Source of the DNA: CALBPI01 sp039027435
GTDB lineage: Bacteria > Pseudomonadota > Gammaproteobacteria > Steroidobacterales > Woeseiaceae
Assembly (NCBI GenBank): GCA_039027435.1
Contig: JBCCKF010000005.1
Location: 124,001-188,000 of the forward strand
Length of the DNA: 64,000 nucleotides
Direction: 5' to 3'
Below, piece after piece: positions 33,669-42,607 of this stretch (positions are counted from its first letter, which is position 1; every line of letters begins with the position of its first letter). Below the pieces are notes generated by a model, which was not told the DNA's origin, ran no database searches, and was given only the letters and a program-made list of their open reading frames with translations. Position numbers and translations under genes: made by a program.

Positions 33669-34858
33669 CGCGCCCGATACCAGGCGTCGATAGCAGCGCG
33701 TTCTTCGTCAGTGATGCCGGAGAGGTTTCCGATAGGCATCGCCTTGAGCACGACGGTCTGCTGGTGGATTTTGTCAGCGTAGCGCTCGATGTCGTCCTGG
33801 GTCTCAAGCACGACACCGGCGGGCGCCGCCGCGAAGCCAGGCCAGCTCGGCGCGTTGGCATGGCAGCCCGTGCATCGAGCCGTGATGATGCTCGCGATAG
33901 CGGCCATCTCTGGAGCAGCAACATCATCGACCTGTGTCGAACCGAAACCAGGTAGACCGTTCGCCAGCACCGCTGTTGCCGCCAAGGCCGCAATGCCGCC
34001 GATGGCGGGCATCGGTGAGGCCGCGCCCTTGTGGCGCGAGACGAAATAAACCCGGATGAGCGCACCCGCTACCGTCATGCCAATAAGCACAAGCCAATTC
34101 CACGCTCCGCTGTAGGTGCTGGCGTAGTGATTGCTGATCATGACGAACAAGACCGGCAGCGTCAGATAGGTATTGTGCACCGAGCGTTGCTTGCCGCGAG
34201 CGCCATCCAGAGGATTGATGGGGCGATCTTCTGTCAGGGCGGCAACCATACGACGCTGCCCGGGGATAATGACCATGGCTACGTTTGCCACCATGATGGT
34301 GCCGATCACCGCACCATAGTGGATGAATGCACCGCGACCGCCGAACAACTGGCACAAACTCCATGCGATCAACACCAAGAGCCCGAACAGTACGACCGAT
34401 AGTGCTCGATCATTGCGTCCAAGCGGCGACTTGCACAGCTGGTCGTAGACGACCCATCCGCCGATCAGATATGCCGCCCCGATACCGACTGCGGCACCCG
34501 AGCTCATCGGGCGGACCGAGGGATCGACCAGATACACTTCCGCGCCAAGCCAGTAGATGAGGATCAAGAGAAAAACGCCGGACAGCCAGGTCGAATAAGC
34601 CTCCCACTTGAACCAGTGTAATTGCTTCGGCATTTCGGGCGGCGCGCCGGCATATTTCTGCGCCTGATAGAACCCACCACCATGGACCGCCCAGAGCTCT
34701 CCGCCGACCCCTTTGTCGCGATCACTCGGCGATTCCGGCGGCGTCAAATGATTATCGAGCCAAATGAAGTAAAAGGATGATCCGATCCAGGCGATGCCTG
34801 TTGTGAGATGTACCCACCGTCCGAGTAGTTCCAACCAGTCGGTCAACCAGCCCATCAT
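33665..34858 (-). CDS. puuD: Membrane urate oxidase with C-terminal cytochrome c domain
   Basis: A 397-residue PuuD-type enzyme. Eight or so membrane helices (residues 1-310) contain TTGIAWIGSSFYFIWLDNHL near 20 and GELWAVHGGGFYQAQKYAGAPP near 55. They are followed by a periplasmic cytochrome c domain with heme site CTGCH near 333 and a likely axial Met in KAMPIGN near 375. PuuD hydroxylates urate to 5-hydroxyisourate and passes electrons to the respiratory chain, so no hydrogen peroxide is made as with soluble uricase. It overlaps xdhC by 4 bp and is last in the rbsK-hiuH-xdhABC-puuD gene row. Confidence 0.94.
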   Translation of the reverse strand: MMGWLTDWLELLGRWVHLTTGIAWIGSSFYFIWLDNHLTPPESPSDRDKGVGGELWAVHGGGFYQAQKYAGAPPEMPKQLHWFKWEAYSTWLSGVFLLILIYWLGAEVYLVDPSVRPMSSGAAVGIGAAYLIGGWVVYDQLCKSPLGRNDRALSVVLFGLLVLIAWSLCQLFGGRGAFIHYGAVIGTIMVANVAMVIIPGQRRMVAALTEDRPINPLDGARGKQRSVHNTYLTLPVLFVMISNHYASTYSGAWNWLVLIGMTVAGALIRVYFVSRHKGAASPMPAIGGIAALAATAVLANGLPGFGSTQVDDVAAPEMAAIASIITARCTGCHANAPSWPGFAAAPAGVVLETQDDIERYADKIHQQTVVLKAMPIGNLSGITDEERAAIDAWYRAR

Positions 34859-35676
34859 GCAACTCCTTCCAGTACCGCCGATTGGCTGACCTTCAACAAC
34901 TGTGCCGCCACAGAGATGGCGATTTCGCCAGGATGCTTACCGTCGAGCATCGGCAATCCAATCGGACATACCAAAGCCTCGAGCGTGCGTTCGGACACGC
35001 CAGTGGCAAGCAGCTTCTTTCTGAACCGACGTGCCTTGGTGCGCGACCCAATCAGTCCGACGAAGCGCCAGTGATCTTGCAATAGCAGCGCACTACACAA
35101 ACGCAAATCAAGATCATGATCGTGGGTCATAACGATAACCGCGGCACCTTTCGGGCATAGGTCTACTGCCGCAACGGGATCAACCGCGAGCAGAGGTTGT
35201 GCGACCCCGTTTGGCAGTAGCGCGAGTTGCTCTTCACGGCTATCGACCACCATGATGGTCGCGTCGAGTGGCCTGAGCACCTGCGCCAGCGCACGACCGA
35301 CGTGCCCCGCTCCGAAAATGACAATATTCAATGAAGCGCTGCCAAGCGTGTGCTCAAGCTCGGCGACATCCTCCGCCTCTCGGCGTGTGAATGAGAGCGT
35401 CACAACACCCCCGCAGCACTGTCCGCAGTTGCTGCCCAGCGGGATGCGCCTGACCATCGACGCCGTTGCAGCGTTCCGCAGCAAATCGCGCGCGGTCGCG
35501 ATCGCGCCGTGCTCGAGCTGCCCGCCACCGATTGTGCCAAAGCACCGATCTTTCGATACGACCATGACGGTGCCGGCCTCACGGGGTGCCGATCCTCGGA
35601 CCTGGTCAACCACCACGGAGACCGAAGGTTCGCCCGCGCGCAGGGCATCGATCGCATCGCGTCTCCAGTCCGTCAT
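34855..35676 (-). CDS. xdhC: Xanthine dehydrogenase accessory protein XdhC
   Basis: A 273-residue factor that sulfurates and inserts the molybdenum cofactor into XdhB. XdhC-type features are SVVVDQVRGSAPREAGTVMVV near residue 18, GTIGGGQLEHGAI near 47, LGSNCGQCCGGVV near 80 and the Rossmann segment IVIFGAGHVGRALAQ near 115. The ATG at 35676 is set by the downstream end of xdhB at 35678; a longer frame would only re-read xdhB. Confidence 0.93.
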   Translation of the reverse strand: MTDWRRDAIDALRAGEPSVSVVVDQVRGSAPREAGTVMVVSKDRCFGTIGGGQLEHGAIATARDLLRNAATASMVRRIPLGSNCGQCCGGVVTLSFTRREAEDVAELEHTLGSASLNIVIFGAGHVGRALAQVLRPLDATIMVVDSREEQLALLPNGVAQPLLAVDPVAAVDLCPKGAAVIVMTHDHDLDLRLCSALLLQDHWRFVGLIGSRTKARRFRKKLLATGVSERTLEALVCPIGLPMLDGKHPGEIAISVAAQLLKVSQSAVLEGVA

Positions 35677-35677
35677 A

Positions 35678-37996
35678 TCAGAGTTTCCGGGCTGCCTCGA
35701 CGGCGTCGAGAATCGACTCTGGTGTCGCTGGTGCATGAATCGGGGGAGGGGTGCCGTCGGTCGAGCATGCAGTGACCGCGTCCTTGATGGCCTGAAAGAC
35801 TGAAATCGCCAGCATGAGCGGGGGCTCGCCAACCGCTTTGGAGCGGTGAATGGTGTCTTCCCTGTTGGGCACGTCCCGCATCATATGCACGTTGAAGACA
35901 TCGGGAACGTCCGAACTTGTCGGGATTTTGTAGGTGGCAGGCGCGTGCGTTCGGAGACTGCCGTGGTCGTCCCACCACAGTTGTTCGGTCGTCAACCAAC
36001 CCATGCCTTGCACGAAGCCGCCTTCGATCTGCCCCATGTCGATAGCAGGGTTGAGTGAGTCGCCGCAGTCGTGCGCAATGTCGACCCGCGTGACGCGGTG
36101 TTCTCCCGTCAGGGTATCGATGATAACTTCACTGACAGCGGCCCCGTAAGCATAGTAGTAAAACGGCCGCCCTGTGAAAGTCTCCTTATCGTAGGAGATC
36201 TTCGGCGTCTTGTAGAAGCCATTAGCGGATAGCGAGACGCGCGCCAGGTAAGCCTGCTTCACCAAGGTGGCGAACGGCACCTCCTCATCACCTACCTGGA
36301 CGGCATTCCGGACAAACCGAACATCCGCCTCGCGCACGTCGTAGTGCGCGGCTGCAAACTCCGTCAGGCGACGTCGCAGCTTCATCGCCGCGTTACGGGC
36401 CGCCATTCCGTTAAGGTCTGATCCGCTGGATGCCGCAGTTGCTGAAGCATTGGGTACTTTGCTTGTGTCAGATGCAGTGATTTTGATTCGATCAATATCG
36501 ATCGATAGCGCATCTGCAACGACCTGGCCGACTTTGGTGAACAAACCTTGACCCATCTCGGTGCCGCCGTGGTTCAGATGCACAGTGCCGTCGGTATAAA
36601 TGTGGACCAGTGCGCCGGCCTGGTTGAGATGCGTGGCGGTGAAGGAGATACCGAATTTAACAGGCGTGATCGCAAGGCCTTTCTTTAGCACCGTGTGCTC
36701 AGCATTCCATTGCGCGACCTGCGCGCGCCGCCCTGCGTAATCGCCTGTCTCGACCAGATGATCGGTAATCACGTCGATGATGTTGTCCTCAACGACCTGG
36801 CCGTATGGTGTGGTGTTGCGCTCGTCATGGCCGTAGTAATTGATCCGCCGAACTTCCAACGGATCTTTGTCGAGCGCTCGTGCAATTTCATCGATGACGT
36901 ACTCGATCGCAAACATGCCTTGCGGCCCGCCAAAGCCCCGGAAAGCGGTGTTGGACACCGTATGCGTTTTGCAGCGCTCCGATGTGATGTGTACGTCCGG
37001 CAGGAAGTACGCATTGTCGCTGTGGAACATTGCGCGATCATTGATTGCGCCGGACAAATCGGCTGACATGCCACAACGCGACAGATGATGAAAATCGATT
37101 CCGAGAATTCGGCCTTCCTCATCAAAGCCGACATCGTAATGCGACACAAAGCAGTGACGCTTTCCTGTGATGATCATGTCGCTATCGCGATCCAGTCGCA
37201 GCTTCACAGGCTTGTTCAGCTTCTGTGCCGCAAGCGCCGCGGCGCAGGCGATCAATGCGGGCTGGCTTTCCTTGCCCCCGAATGCACCGCCCATGCGCCG
37301 GCATTCGACGATGACATCCTTGTTGGTCAGTCCCACTGCGCGGGCTACTGCGTGCTGGATTTCACCCGGGTGCTGCGTGGAGCTGTAGATAATAAAGTCA
37401 CCCGCCTCTTTGGGCAGGGCAACACTAATCTGGCCTTCCAGATAGAACTGATCTTGCCCACCAACACGCGCCGTACCTTGGAGCCGGTGAGGTGCTGCGG
37501 AAATCGCGGCCGCCGCGTCACCACGAGTCAGTTCGCGCGTTGGCAGTACGAAGCTGCCGTCTTTCGAAGAAGTCTCCGGGTCGAGTAGCGCGCGTAGAGG
37601 CTCGTACTCGATATCGCCCAATAAGGCCGCACGGCGTGCTGCGTTCACGGTGCGGGCAACTACCAGAAAAACCGGTTGACCGACATACTGCACTTTGTCT
37701 TCTGCAAAAATCGGATCGTCGTCGGCAACGGCGCCGTAGTTGTTGGGGCCGGGTACATCGCTTGCCGTCATGACGGCAACCACCCCGGGCGCCGCACGCA
37801 CGGCGTCAAGATTGATCGATGAGATTCGAGCGTGCGCTTGCTGGCTCACACCGAACGCAGCATGCAGCAGATTTCGAGGTTCAGGAATATCATCGGTATA
37901 AGTGGCATGGCCGCTGACGTGTAGCGCTGCGCTGTCGTGTGGCAACGGGGTACCAATGGCACCGCGGATCACCTTGGTTTCACCGACCATAGTCAT
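35678..37996 (-). CDS. xdhB: Xanthine dehydrogenase, molybdopterin-binding subunit
   Basis: A 772-residue large subunit. Landmarks are the GHATYTDDIP start of the mature fold near residue 30, QDQFYLEGQISVALP near 190, RRMGGAFGGKESQ near 233, NTAFRGFGGPQGMFAIE near 350 and the catalytic Glu in SKAVGEPPLMLA near 728. It oxidises hypoxanthine and xanthine to urate together with XdhA. The start (37996, or ATG at 37990) overlaps the end of xdhA. Cofactor synthesis genes are not in the window. Confidence 0.96.
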   Translation of the reverse strand: MTMVGETKVIRGAIGTPLPHDSAALHVSGHATYTDDIPEPRNLLHAAFGVSQQAHARISSINLDAVRAAPGVVAVMTASDVPGPNNYGAVADDDPIFAEDKVQYVGQPVFLVVARTVNAARRAALLGDIEYEPLRALLDPETSSKDGSFVLPTRELTRGDAAAAISAAPHRLQGTARVGGQDQFYLEGQISVALPKEAGDFIIYSSTQHPGEIQHAVARAVGLTNKDVIVECRRMGGAFGGKESQPALIACAAALAAQKLNKPVKLRLDRDSDMIITGKRHCFVSHYDVGFDEEGRILGIDFHHLSRCGMSADLSGAINDRAMFHSDNAYFLPDVHITSERCKTHTVSNTAFRGFGGPQGMFAIEYVIDEIARALDKDPLEVRRINYYGHDERNTTPYGQVVEDNIIDVITDHLVETGDYAGRRAQVAQWNAEHTVLKKGLAITPVKFGISFTATHLNQAGALVHIYTDGTVHLNHGGTEMGQGLFTKVGQVVADALSIDIDRIKITASDTSKVPNASATAASSGSDLNGMAARNAAMKLRRRLTEFAAAHYDVREADVRFVRNAVQVGDEEVPFATLVKQAYLARVSLSANGFYKTPKISYDKETFTGRPFYYYAYGAAVSEVIIDTLTGEHRVTRVDIAHDCGDSLNPAIDMGQIEGGFVQGMGWLTTEQLWWDDHGSLRTHAPATYKIPTSSDVPDVFNVHMMRDVPNREDTIHRSKAVGEPPLMLAISVFQAIKDAVTACSTDGTPPPIHAPATPESILDAVEAARKL

Positions 37997-39443
37997 AGAC
38001 CTCGAGCGGCTCTTTCGCTTCGTCCAGCGATTTTCCGAAACGCCGTATCAGGTTGGCGGCAACGCGCAGTCGGTAGTCCGCACTGGCGCGCATATCGGTG
38101 AGCGGAGTGAAGTCTTCGCCAAGCGCAGCTGCGGCTTTCTCGAAACTGTCTGCGTCAGGCGTTTTGCCCTCTAACGCGGCTTCGCTAGCGCTAGCACGTT
38201 TGACGATTCCAGCCATGCCACCTAGTGCGATCCTGACATCCGCTAGTGTTCCGTTGCGCACAACACAACTGATGCCCATACACACAGCGGAGATATCCTG
38301 ATCGAAGCGTTTGGAAATCTTGTACGCTGCGACCTGCTGATCCTCGCCGCGCAGCGGAATGTGTACGGCGGCAACAAACTCGCCTTCCTGCAGATCGTTG
38401 ACCATGTAGTCGTGATAGAGCGACTCGAGCGACAATTCGCGTTGCGTATCGCCGTGGCGCAACACGACTGTGGTGCCGAGCGCCATTAATGGCGGCATCG
38501 AGTCCCCGATGGGCGATCCATTGGCAATGTTGCCGCCGATGGTTGCAGCGTTGCGAATCGGAGGCGAGGCCCAACGGCGCAATAATGATTCCATCTCGGG
38601 ATAGTGTTGTATCAAGAGTGGAAGCAGCTCACTGAACGTGACGGCGGCTCCAACAACGATGTGTGTGTCATTAACCTCTAGTTCTCGAAGTTCGGGCACA
38701 TCGCCAATCGAGATCAGCATCGGCAAGTCCCGGTATTGTTTTGTGACCCAAAGGCCGACGTCGGTGCCACCCGCGACCAGGGTCGCCGCGGGGTTGGCCA
38801 CGTAAAGTTGCGCCAGATCATCCACGCAACGCGGCGCTACGATACTTCGGTTACCGACCCCGGTAGTAAGAGACTTCCCGTCAGCTAGTGACTCCAGCTG
38901 CGTGCGAAGTGACTCGGCATCCCCCCAAGGTGCGGTCCAGTCGCTCTCTCCATCGAACATCGAACGTGTTGCGTCGATAATCGGGCGATACCCCGTGCAG
39001 CGACATAGATTCCCGGACAGCGCGTCATCGACCTCTGTCGGTGAAGGCGCGTTTGAGCTGGATTCGCGCAATGCGAACATCGTCATCACGAATCCCGGCG
39101 TACAAAAGCCGCACTGCGATCCGTGGCAATCGATCATTGCGCGCTGCGCCGGATGTAGCGTGCCGCCCCGCGATAGACTCTCAACCGTGATCAACGCTTT
39201 GCCGTCGAGTGTGGCAAGAAATTGGATGCAGGAGTTGATCGCGCGATAGCGAAGCGCACCCTCATGCAGATCAGCAAGCACCACCATACAGGCGCCGCAG
39301 TCGCCCTCGGCACATCCTTCTTTGGTCCCAGTTAGTTGCAGGTCCTCTCTCAGGTACTCGAGCACCGTGCGGGTGGGTTCGACATTCGTCAGGGTGACAA
39401 GCTCACCGTCAAGCAGGAATCTAAGGTCGTTTCGCACGCTCAA
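37980..39443 (-). CDS. xdhA: Xanthine dehydrogenase, 2Fe-2S and FAD subunit
   Basis: A 487-residue small subunit. The N-terminal ferredoxin cluster is GCAEGDCGACMVVL near residue 43, and the second 2Fe-2S domain has CHGSQCGFCTPGF near 110 and GNLCRCTGYRP near 145. The FAD domain spans ~190-370 with VAGGTDVGLWVTK near 222 and SPPIRNAATIGGNIANGSPIGD near 290. It carries electrons from XdhB to NAD or another acceptor. Its start overlaps the hiuH stop by 4 bp. Confidence 0.96.
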   Translation of the reverse strand: MSVRNDLRFLLDGELVTLTNVEPTRTVLEYLREDLQLTGTKEGCAEGDCGACMVVLADLHEGALRYRAINSCIQFLATLDGKALITVESLSRGGTLHPAQRAMIDCHGSQCGFCTPGFVMTMFALRESSSNAPSPTEVDDALSGNLCRCTGYRPIIDATRSMFDGESDWTAPWGDAESLRTQLESLADGKSLTTGVGNRSIVAPRCVDDLAQLYVANPAATLVAGGTDVGLWVTKQYRDLPMLISIGDVPELRELEVNDTHIVVGAAVTFSELLPLLIQHYPEMESLLRRWASPPIRNAATIGGNIANGSPIGDSMPPLMALGTTVVLRHGDTQRELSLESLYHDYMVNDLQEGEFVAAVHIPLRGEDQQVAAYKISKRFDQDISAVCMGISCVVRNGTLADVRIALGGMAGIVKRASASEAALEGKTPDADSFEKAAAALGEDFTPLTDMRASADYRLRVAANLIRRFGKSLDEAKEPLEVYDYGR

Positions 39444-39787
39444 CTACCTCGATAGGTGCTGTAGCTCCAGGGTGAGACCAGAAGCGGGACGTGATAGTGC
39501 GAGTCGTCGCCGAGCGTGACTCGCAGCGTGACGGTATCCAGAAACGCAGGATTGCCGACCTTGATGGGCTGACCGGCAAAATACTCGGCGACGTGAAACT
39601 CGAGCTCATAGGTGCCGGTCGTGAATGCCGCATCGGAGAGCAACGGCTCATCGCAACGGCCATCTTGATTCGTGCGGGTGTCGACCAGCTCTGTGCGGTC
39701 TTGGTCTATACGATACAGACGAACGCGAATGTCGCTACCAGGTATCCCCTGGCTCGTGTCCAGAACGTGTGTTGTGAGTTTGCCCAT
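39440..39787 (-). CDS. hiuH: 5-hydroxyisourate hydrolase (transthyretin-like)
   Basis: A 115-residue enzyme converting 5-hydroxyisourate to OHCU. It has the catalytic His in KLTTHVLDTSQG at the N-terminus, GRCDEPLL near 45, the HYHVPLLVSPWSYSTYRGS end with the diagnostic YRGS tetrapeptide, and no signal peptide. The ATG at 39787 gives the normal family length; an upstream in-frame extension to 39904 is not supported. Confidence 0.95.
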   Translation of the reverse strand: MGKLTTHVLDTSQGIPGSDIRVRLYRIDQDRTELVDTRTNQDGRCDEPLLSDAAFTTGTYELEFHVAEYFAGQPIKVGNPAFLDTVTLRVTLGDDSHYHVPLLVSPWSYSTYRGS

Positions 39788-39851
39788 GCGGCGTGCCCCT
39801 TCGCGAAGCGCCGCCCCCAGCGCATCAAGTGTTTTCAACAATATAGCCGGG

Positions 39852-40760
39852 TCATAGAAAGCCGTCGACCTCGACACGGCCTGGAATCGAGTCAATAGCG
39901 CCACGACGTGTCACGGATAGCGCGGCAGCGTGGTTAGCAAACCGCACCGCCTCGACCAGAGTGCGACCTTCTGTCAGCGCCACCAGTAACGCACCATTAA
40001 ACGTATCGCCGGCACCGGTGGTATCGATCGGAGTCACAGAGGGTGCGTTCACTTCTATACAAGTATCGCGCGAAACTACCAGGGCACCCGCCGCACCCAG
40101 CGTCACGATGATCGTTTCTGGCCCGCGATCCAGAAGCGAACGCGCGGCCATTTGAATCGCCTCTGCACTATCGATGGGTTGATCGGTCAATGTCGCCAGT
40201 TCTGTCTGGTTGGGTGTCAGTACATCGACACTTCGCAGAAGTGCTTCAGGTAGCAGTTGTGCAGGTGCGGGATTCAACACTACCCGGGTCTCGGATTTGC
40301 TTGCCATTGCTGCAGCATAGGTCAGCGTTGCCATCGGAGACTCGAGCTGCATAAGCAGGTAATCGGCATCGCAGAGCGTTTGGCTGGCGGCATCAATATG
40401 CGTTGGTGTCAGTCTCGCATTCGCACCTGGTGCAACCCCGATACTGTTCTCGCCAGAATCGGCGACAAAGATCAATGCGCTGCCGGTGGGCGAATCAACA
40501 ACGTGCACATGCTCCAGATTGATCCCGGCCTCTTCATAGGCAGCGAGCGCCAGCTGGCCGGCCGTATCGTCTCCAACACATGCGATGAAGTCGACTGCGC
40601 CACCCAGTCGCGCGCATGCCATTGCCTGGTTGGCTCCCTTACCGCCGAGGGCAAACTGAAAGTCGCTCCCAGAGAGCGTCTCACCTGGCATCGGGATGGT
40701 CTCAGTTCGCATGCTGTAGTCCGCATTCGCGCTGCCGACAACGACGATTCGTTTTTTCAT
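39852..40760 (-). CDS. rbsK: Ribokinase
   Basis: A 302-residue PfkB-family sugar kinase phosphorylating ribose at O5. Family signatures are VVVGSANADYSMRTETIPMPGETLSG near residue 5 (in segments), FALGGKGANQAMACARLGG near 36, VLNPAPAQLLP near 170, NQTELATLT near 192 and the anion hole DTTGAGDTFNGALL near 250. It is the first gene of the hiuH-xdh operon and would salvage ribose released by the nucleoside hydrolase at 46809. A minus-strand TATAAT lies at 40787-40792. Confidence 0.92.
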   Translation of the reverse strand: MKKRIVVVGSANADYSMRTETIPMPGETLSGSDFQFALGGKGANQAMACARLGGAVDFIACVGDDTAGQLALAAYEEAGINLEHVHVVDSPTGSALIFVADSGENSIGVAPGANARLTPTHIDAASQTLCDADYLLMQLESPMATLTYAAAMASKSETRVVLNPAPAQLLPEALLRSVDVLTPNQTELATLTDQPIDSAEAIQMAARSLLDRGPETIIVTLGAAGALVVSRDTCIEVNAPSVTPIDTTGAGDTFNGALLVALTEGRTLVEAVRFANHAAALSVTRRGAIDSIPGRVEVDGFL

Positions 40761-40786
40761 GGCCGGTTTCTCAAGAGGTTTGCGTC

Positions 40787-40792
40787 ATTATA
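40787..40792 (-). promoter_or_regulatory. Candidate -10 box of the rbsK-hiuH-xdhABC-puuD operon
   Basis: A perfect TATAAT on the minus strand lies 26 bp before the rbsK ATG. No good TTGACA is found 16-18 bases upstream, so the promoter may need an activator. In the same 115-bp gap a short dyad, GCCTT-TC-AAGGC (40838-40849), could be an operator. Confidence 0.45.
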
Positions 40793-40875
40793 GTTGCGAG
40801 CCACTGTGGTGCATTTCGATCTCAGCCTCGCATTGACGCCTTTCAAGGCACAAATACAAGAACGAGGTAAGGAAC

Positions 40876-41979
40876 ATGAAAACGATTATGCAAGGAGTCA
40901 TCGCAGTGGCCGCGTTCCTGACGCTGCTTACTGCACCAAACGATGCCGATGCGCAGGCGCTCTCTACTGAGCAAGACTGCAATGCTATCGGCGGTACCTG
41001 GCAGCTGGTTCGGACTCCCCCATTGTTTGCGCAATGCAGTCTCTCGCAGTATTACGAGGCGGCCTGGTACAACCCACTCTCGATTAGTCCGGGAATTCGC
41101 CTCAGCGTCGAGCCGAACGGTCGGCTCATCAATCAGGACACTCTGGTCATCAACAACACGGCGGAGTTGGTCGTAAATGGTGGCCGATTCTCCAACTTCG
41201 CTACGGTAGAGACCACCAATCGCGGCGTGATTCGCTTCAATGGCGGCCAAATGATCAATAGCGGGCTGTTCTCCATGGAGGGTGACGTGTTCATCAACGA
41301 CACACCGCGCAACCCGAGAACCGCGTTGCCCGATTGCGTGTCGAACCGTGGCGTCATGCGATTCTGGAGTGGCGGTAATCTGCTGCTGCAGGGCGGCTGT
41401 ATCGATTCGCAAGGGCATCAGGGTGATCTGCGAATCGACGTCACCGGCACCATGATTGCGGAAGGCCCGGCGCTCTATCGCGGTGGCCGCTCGGACACGA
41501 TTGCGGGCACATTGATTGTGGAAGCGGGTGCTTCCGCCGAGTTCCCGGATCTCAGACTATCGGGTAACGCAACAATTGAGGGTCAGGTTTATGCGTCTCG
41601 CAATCGCCTACAACCGAGCAGTGAATCCGGATTTCGTGTCGAGGACGGCGGTCAGGTCAGTGTTCTGGATTCCGGCCGACTGACCGTGAATACCCGCACA
41701 GCGGACATTTACGGCAGTGTCCGGTTGGAGGATCGAGCGGTTCTTGAAACCGACGGCACATCCACTATGACCGTACAACGTGGTGGCTACGTTTATCTCG
41801 ATGACAGAAGCGCCGCAATTCTGACGCTGACCACGGTCGAAAACCGAGGGTTGATCGAGCACGTATGCAAAGCCACCTTCAACGCGCGCTGGGTTAACGG
41901 GAACCGCGTGCGCTATTACCTTTGCCCGCCGACCTTGCCGCTGCGACCACCGTTTCCTTTGCCATTCCGCTGGCCGTAA
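40876..41979 (+). CDS. Exported beta-helix-like protein of unknown function
   Basis: A 367-residue protein with a signal peptide (residues 1-27, ending NDADAQA). The mature part has many short beta-strand units of about 20 residues such as GRLINQDTLVINNTAELVVNGG, NFATVETTNRGVIRFNGG and SGRLTVNTRTADIYGSVRLEDRA-type stretches, typical of right-handed beta-helix or bactofilin/adhesin-like surface proteins. Six cysteines are scattered, mostly towards the ends. The C-terminus is Pro-rich (PPTLPLRPPFPLPF). GAGGTAAGG gives a good ribosome site. It is monocistronic and stands between the ribokinase and a membrane-protein gene. No function can be assigned. Confidence 0.72.
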   Translation: MKTIMQGVIAVAAFLTLLTAPNDADAQALSTEQDCNAIGGTWQLVRTPPLFAQCSLSQYYEAAWYNPLSISPGIRLSVEPNGRLINQDTLVINNTAELVVNGGRFSNFATVETTNRGVIRFNGGQMINSGLFSMEGDVFINDTPRNPRTALPDCVSNRGVMRFWSGGNLLLQGGCIDSQGHQGDLRIDVTGTMIAEGPALYRGGRSDTIAGTLIVEAGASAEFPDLRLSGNATIEGQVYASRNRLQPSSESGFRVEDGGQVSVLDSGRLTVNTRTADIYGSVRLEDRAVLETDGTSTMTVQRGGYVYLDDRSAAILTLTTVENRGLIEHVCKATFNARWVNGNRVRYYLCPPTLPLRPPFPLPFRWP

Positions 41980-42004
41980 GCCGGGCGCGTCGGGTCGGCC
42001 CTCC

Positions 42005-42607
42005 TTAGGTCGGCTCGACGCGTTGTCTCAGGGCGAGCTCGAGACCCGTCGTCAGACCACCGAGCCAAAAGACATAAATAACGCCAACAATACGCTCGTA
42101 GGCGCCAAGCCAATGCTCATTGACGAACAAGGCAATCGGCACAAGCCATAACCACACCCCAAGACTGATCGTGCTAAACAAGCCCACACGCGGTGCGAGT
42201 CGGGAGAGACCGGGCTGCAACGCGCCCATCGCAAGTCCGGTCATTGTCGCAACTATCCACAGCGGATCGTTCGCGTCTGGACCCACAAGCGCCGAAGGGT
42301 CTGCCGTCTCGAAGTAGTACGCGACGTAGAAGAGGGCGCAGCCGCTGGCGATCATCAACAGTCTCGCGACGGGCCAGAGCCTCCCATGATCCAAACCGCG
42401 CAGCGCGGTGGCTGCAGCGATGTGAGCGATTCCGAACAAGATGATACCCAGCGCATTGAGTGAGCCAAACTCGCTCGTCGAGAGCGCGCTGATCGGCGAG
42501 CGCATCACGTCTTGCCCACTGGAGGCAAGGACGAATAAGTGGCACAACAGTGTGATTGCGGTCGCAAGTGCCGCGAAGCGCAACAGACGTCTTGACCGTG
42601 CTCCCAC
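42005..42607 (-). CDS. DUF998-type integral membrane protein
   Basis: A 200-residue protein with about six hydrophobic helices. The pattern SSGQDVMRSPISALSTSEFGSLNALGIILFGIAHI (in segments) near residues 29-65 recalls DUF998 proteins (conserved SxLG-type loop after helix 1). The GTG start shares one base with the stop of the upstream quinohemoprotein gene (TAGTG), implying translational coupling and perhaps a role as its membrane partner. The function is unknown. Confidence 0.75.
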   Translation of the reverse strand: MGARSRRLLRFAALATAITLLCHLFVLASSGQDVMRSPISALSTSEFGSLNALGIILFGIAHIAAATALRGLDHGRLWPVARLLMIASGCALFYVAYYFETADPSALVGPDANDPLWIVATMTGLAMGALQPGLSRLAPRVGLFSTISLGVWLWLVPIALFVNEHWLGAYERIVGVIYVFWLGGLTTGLELALRQRVEPT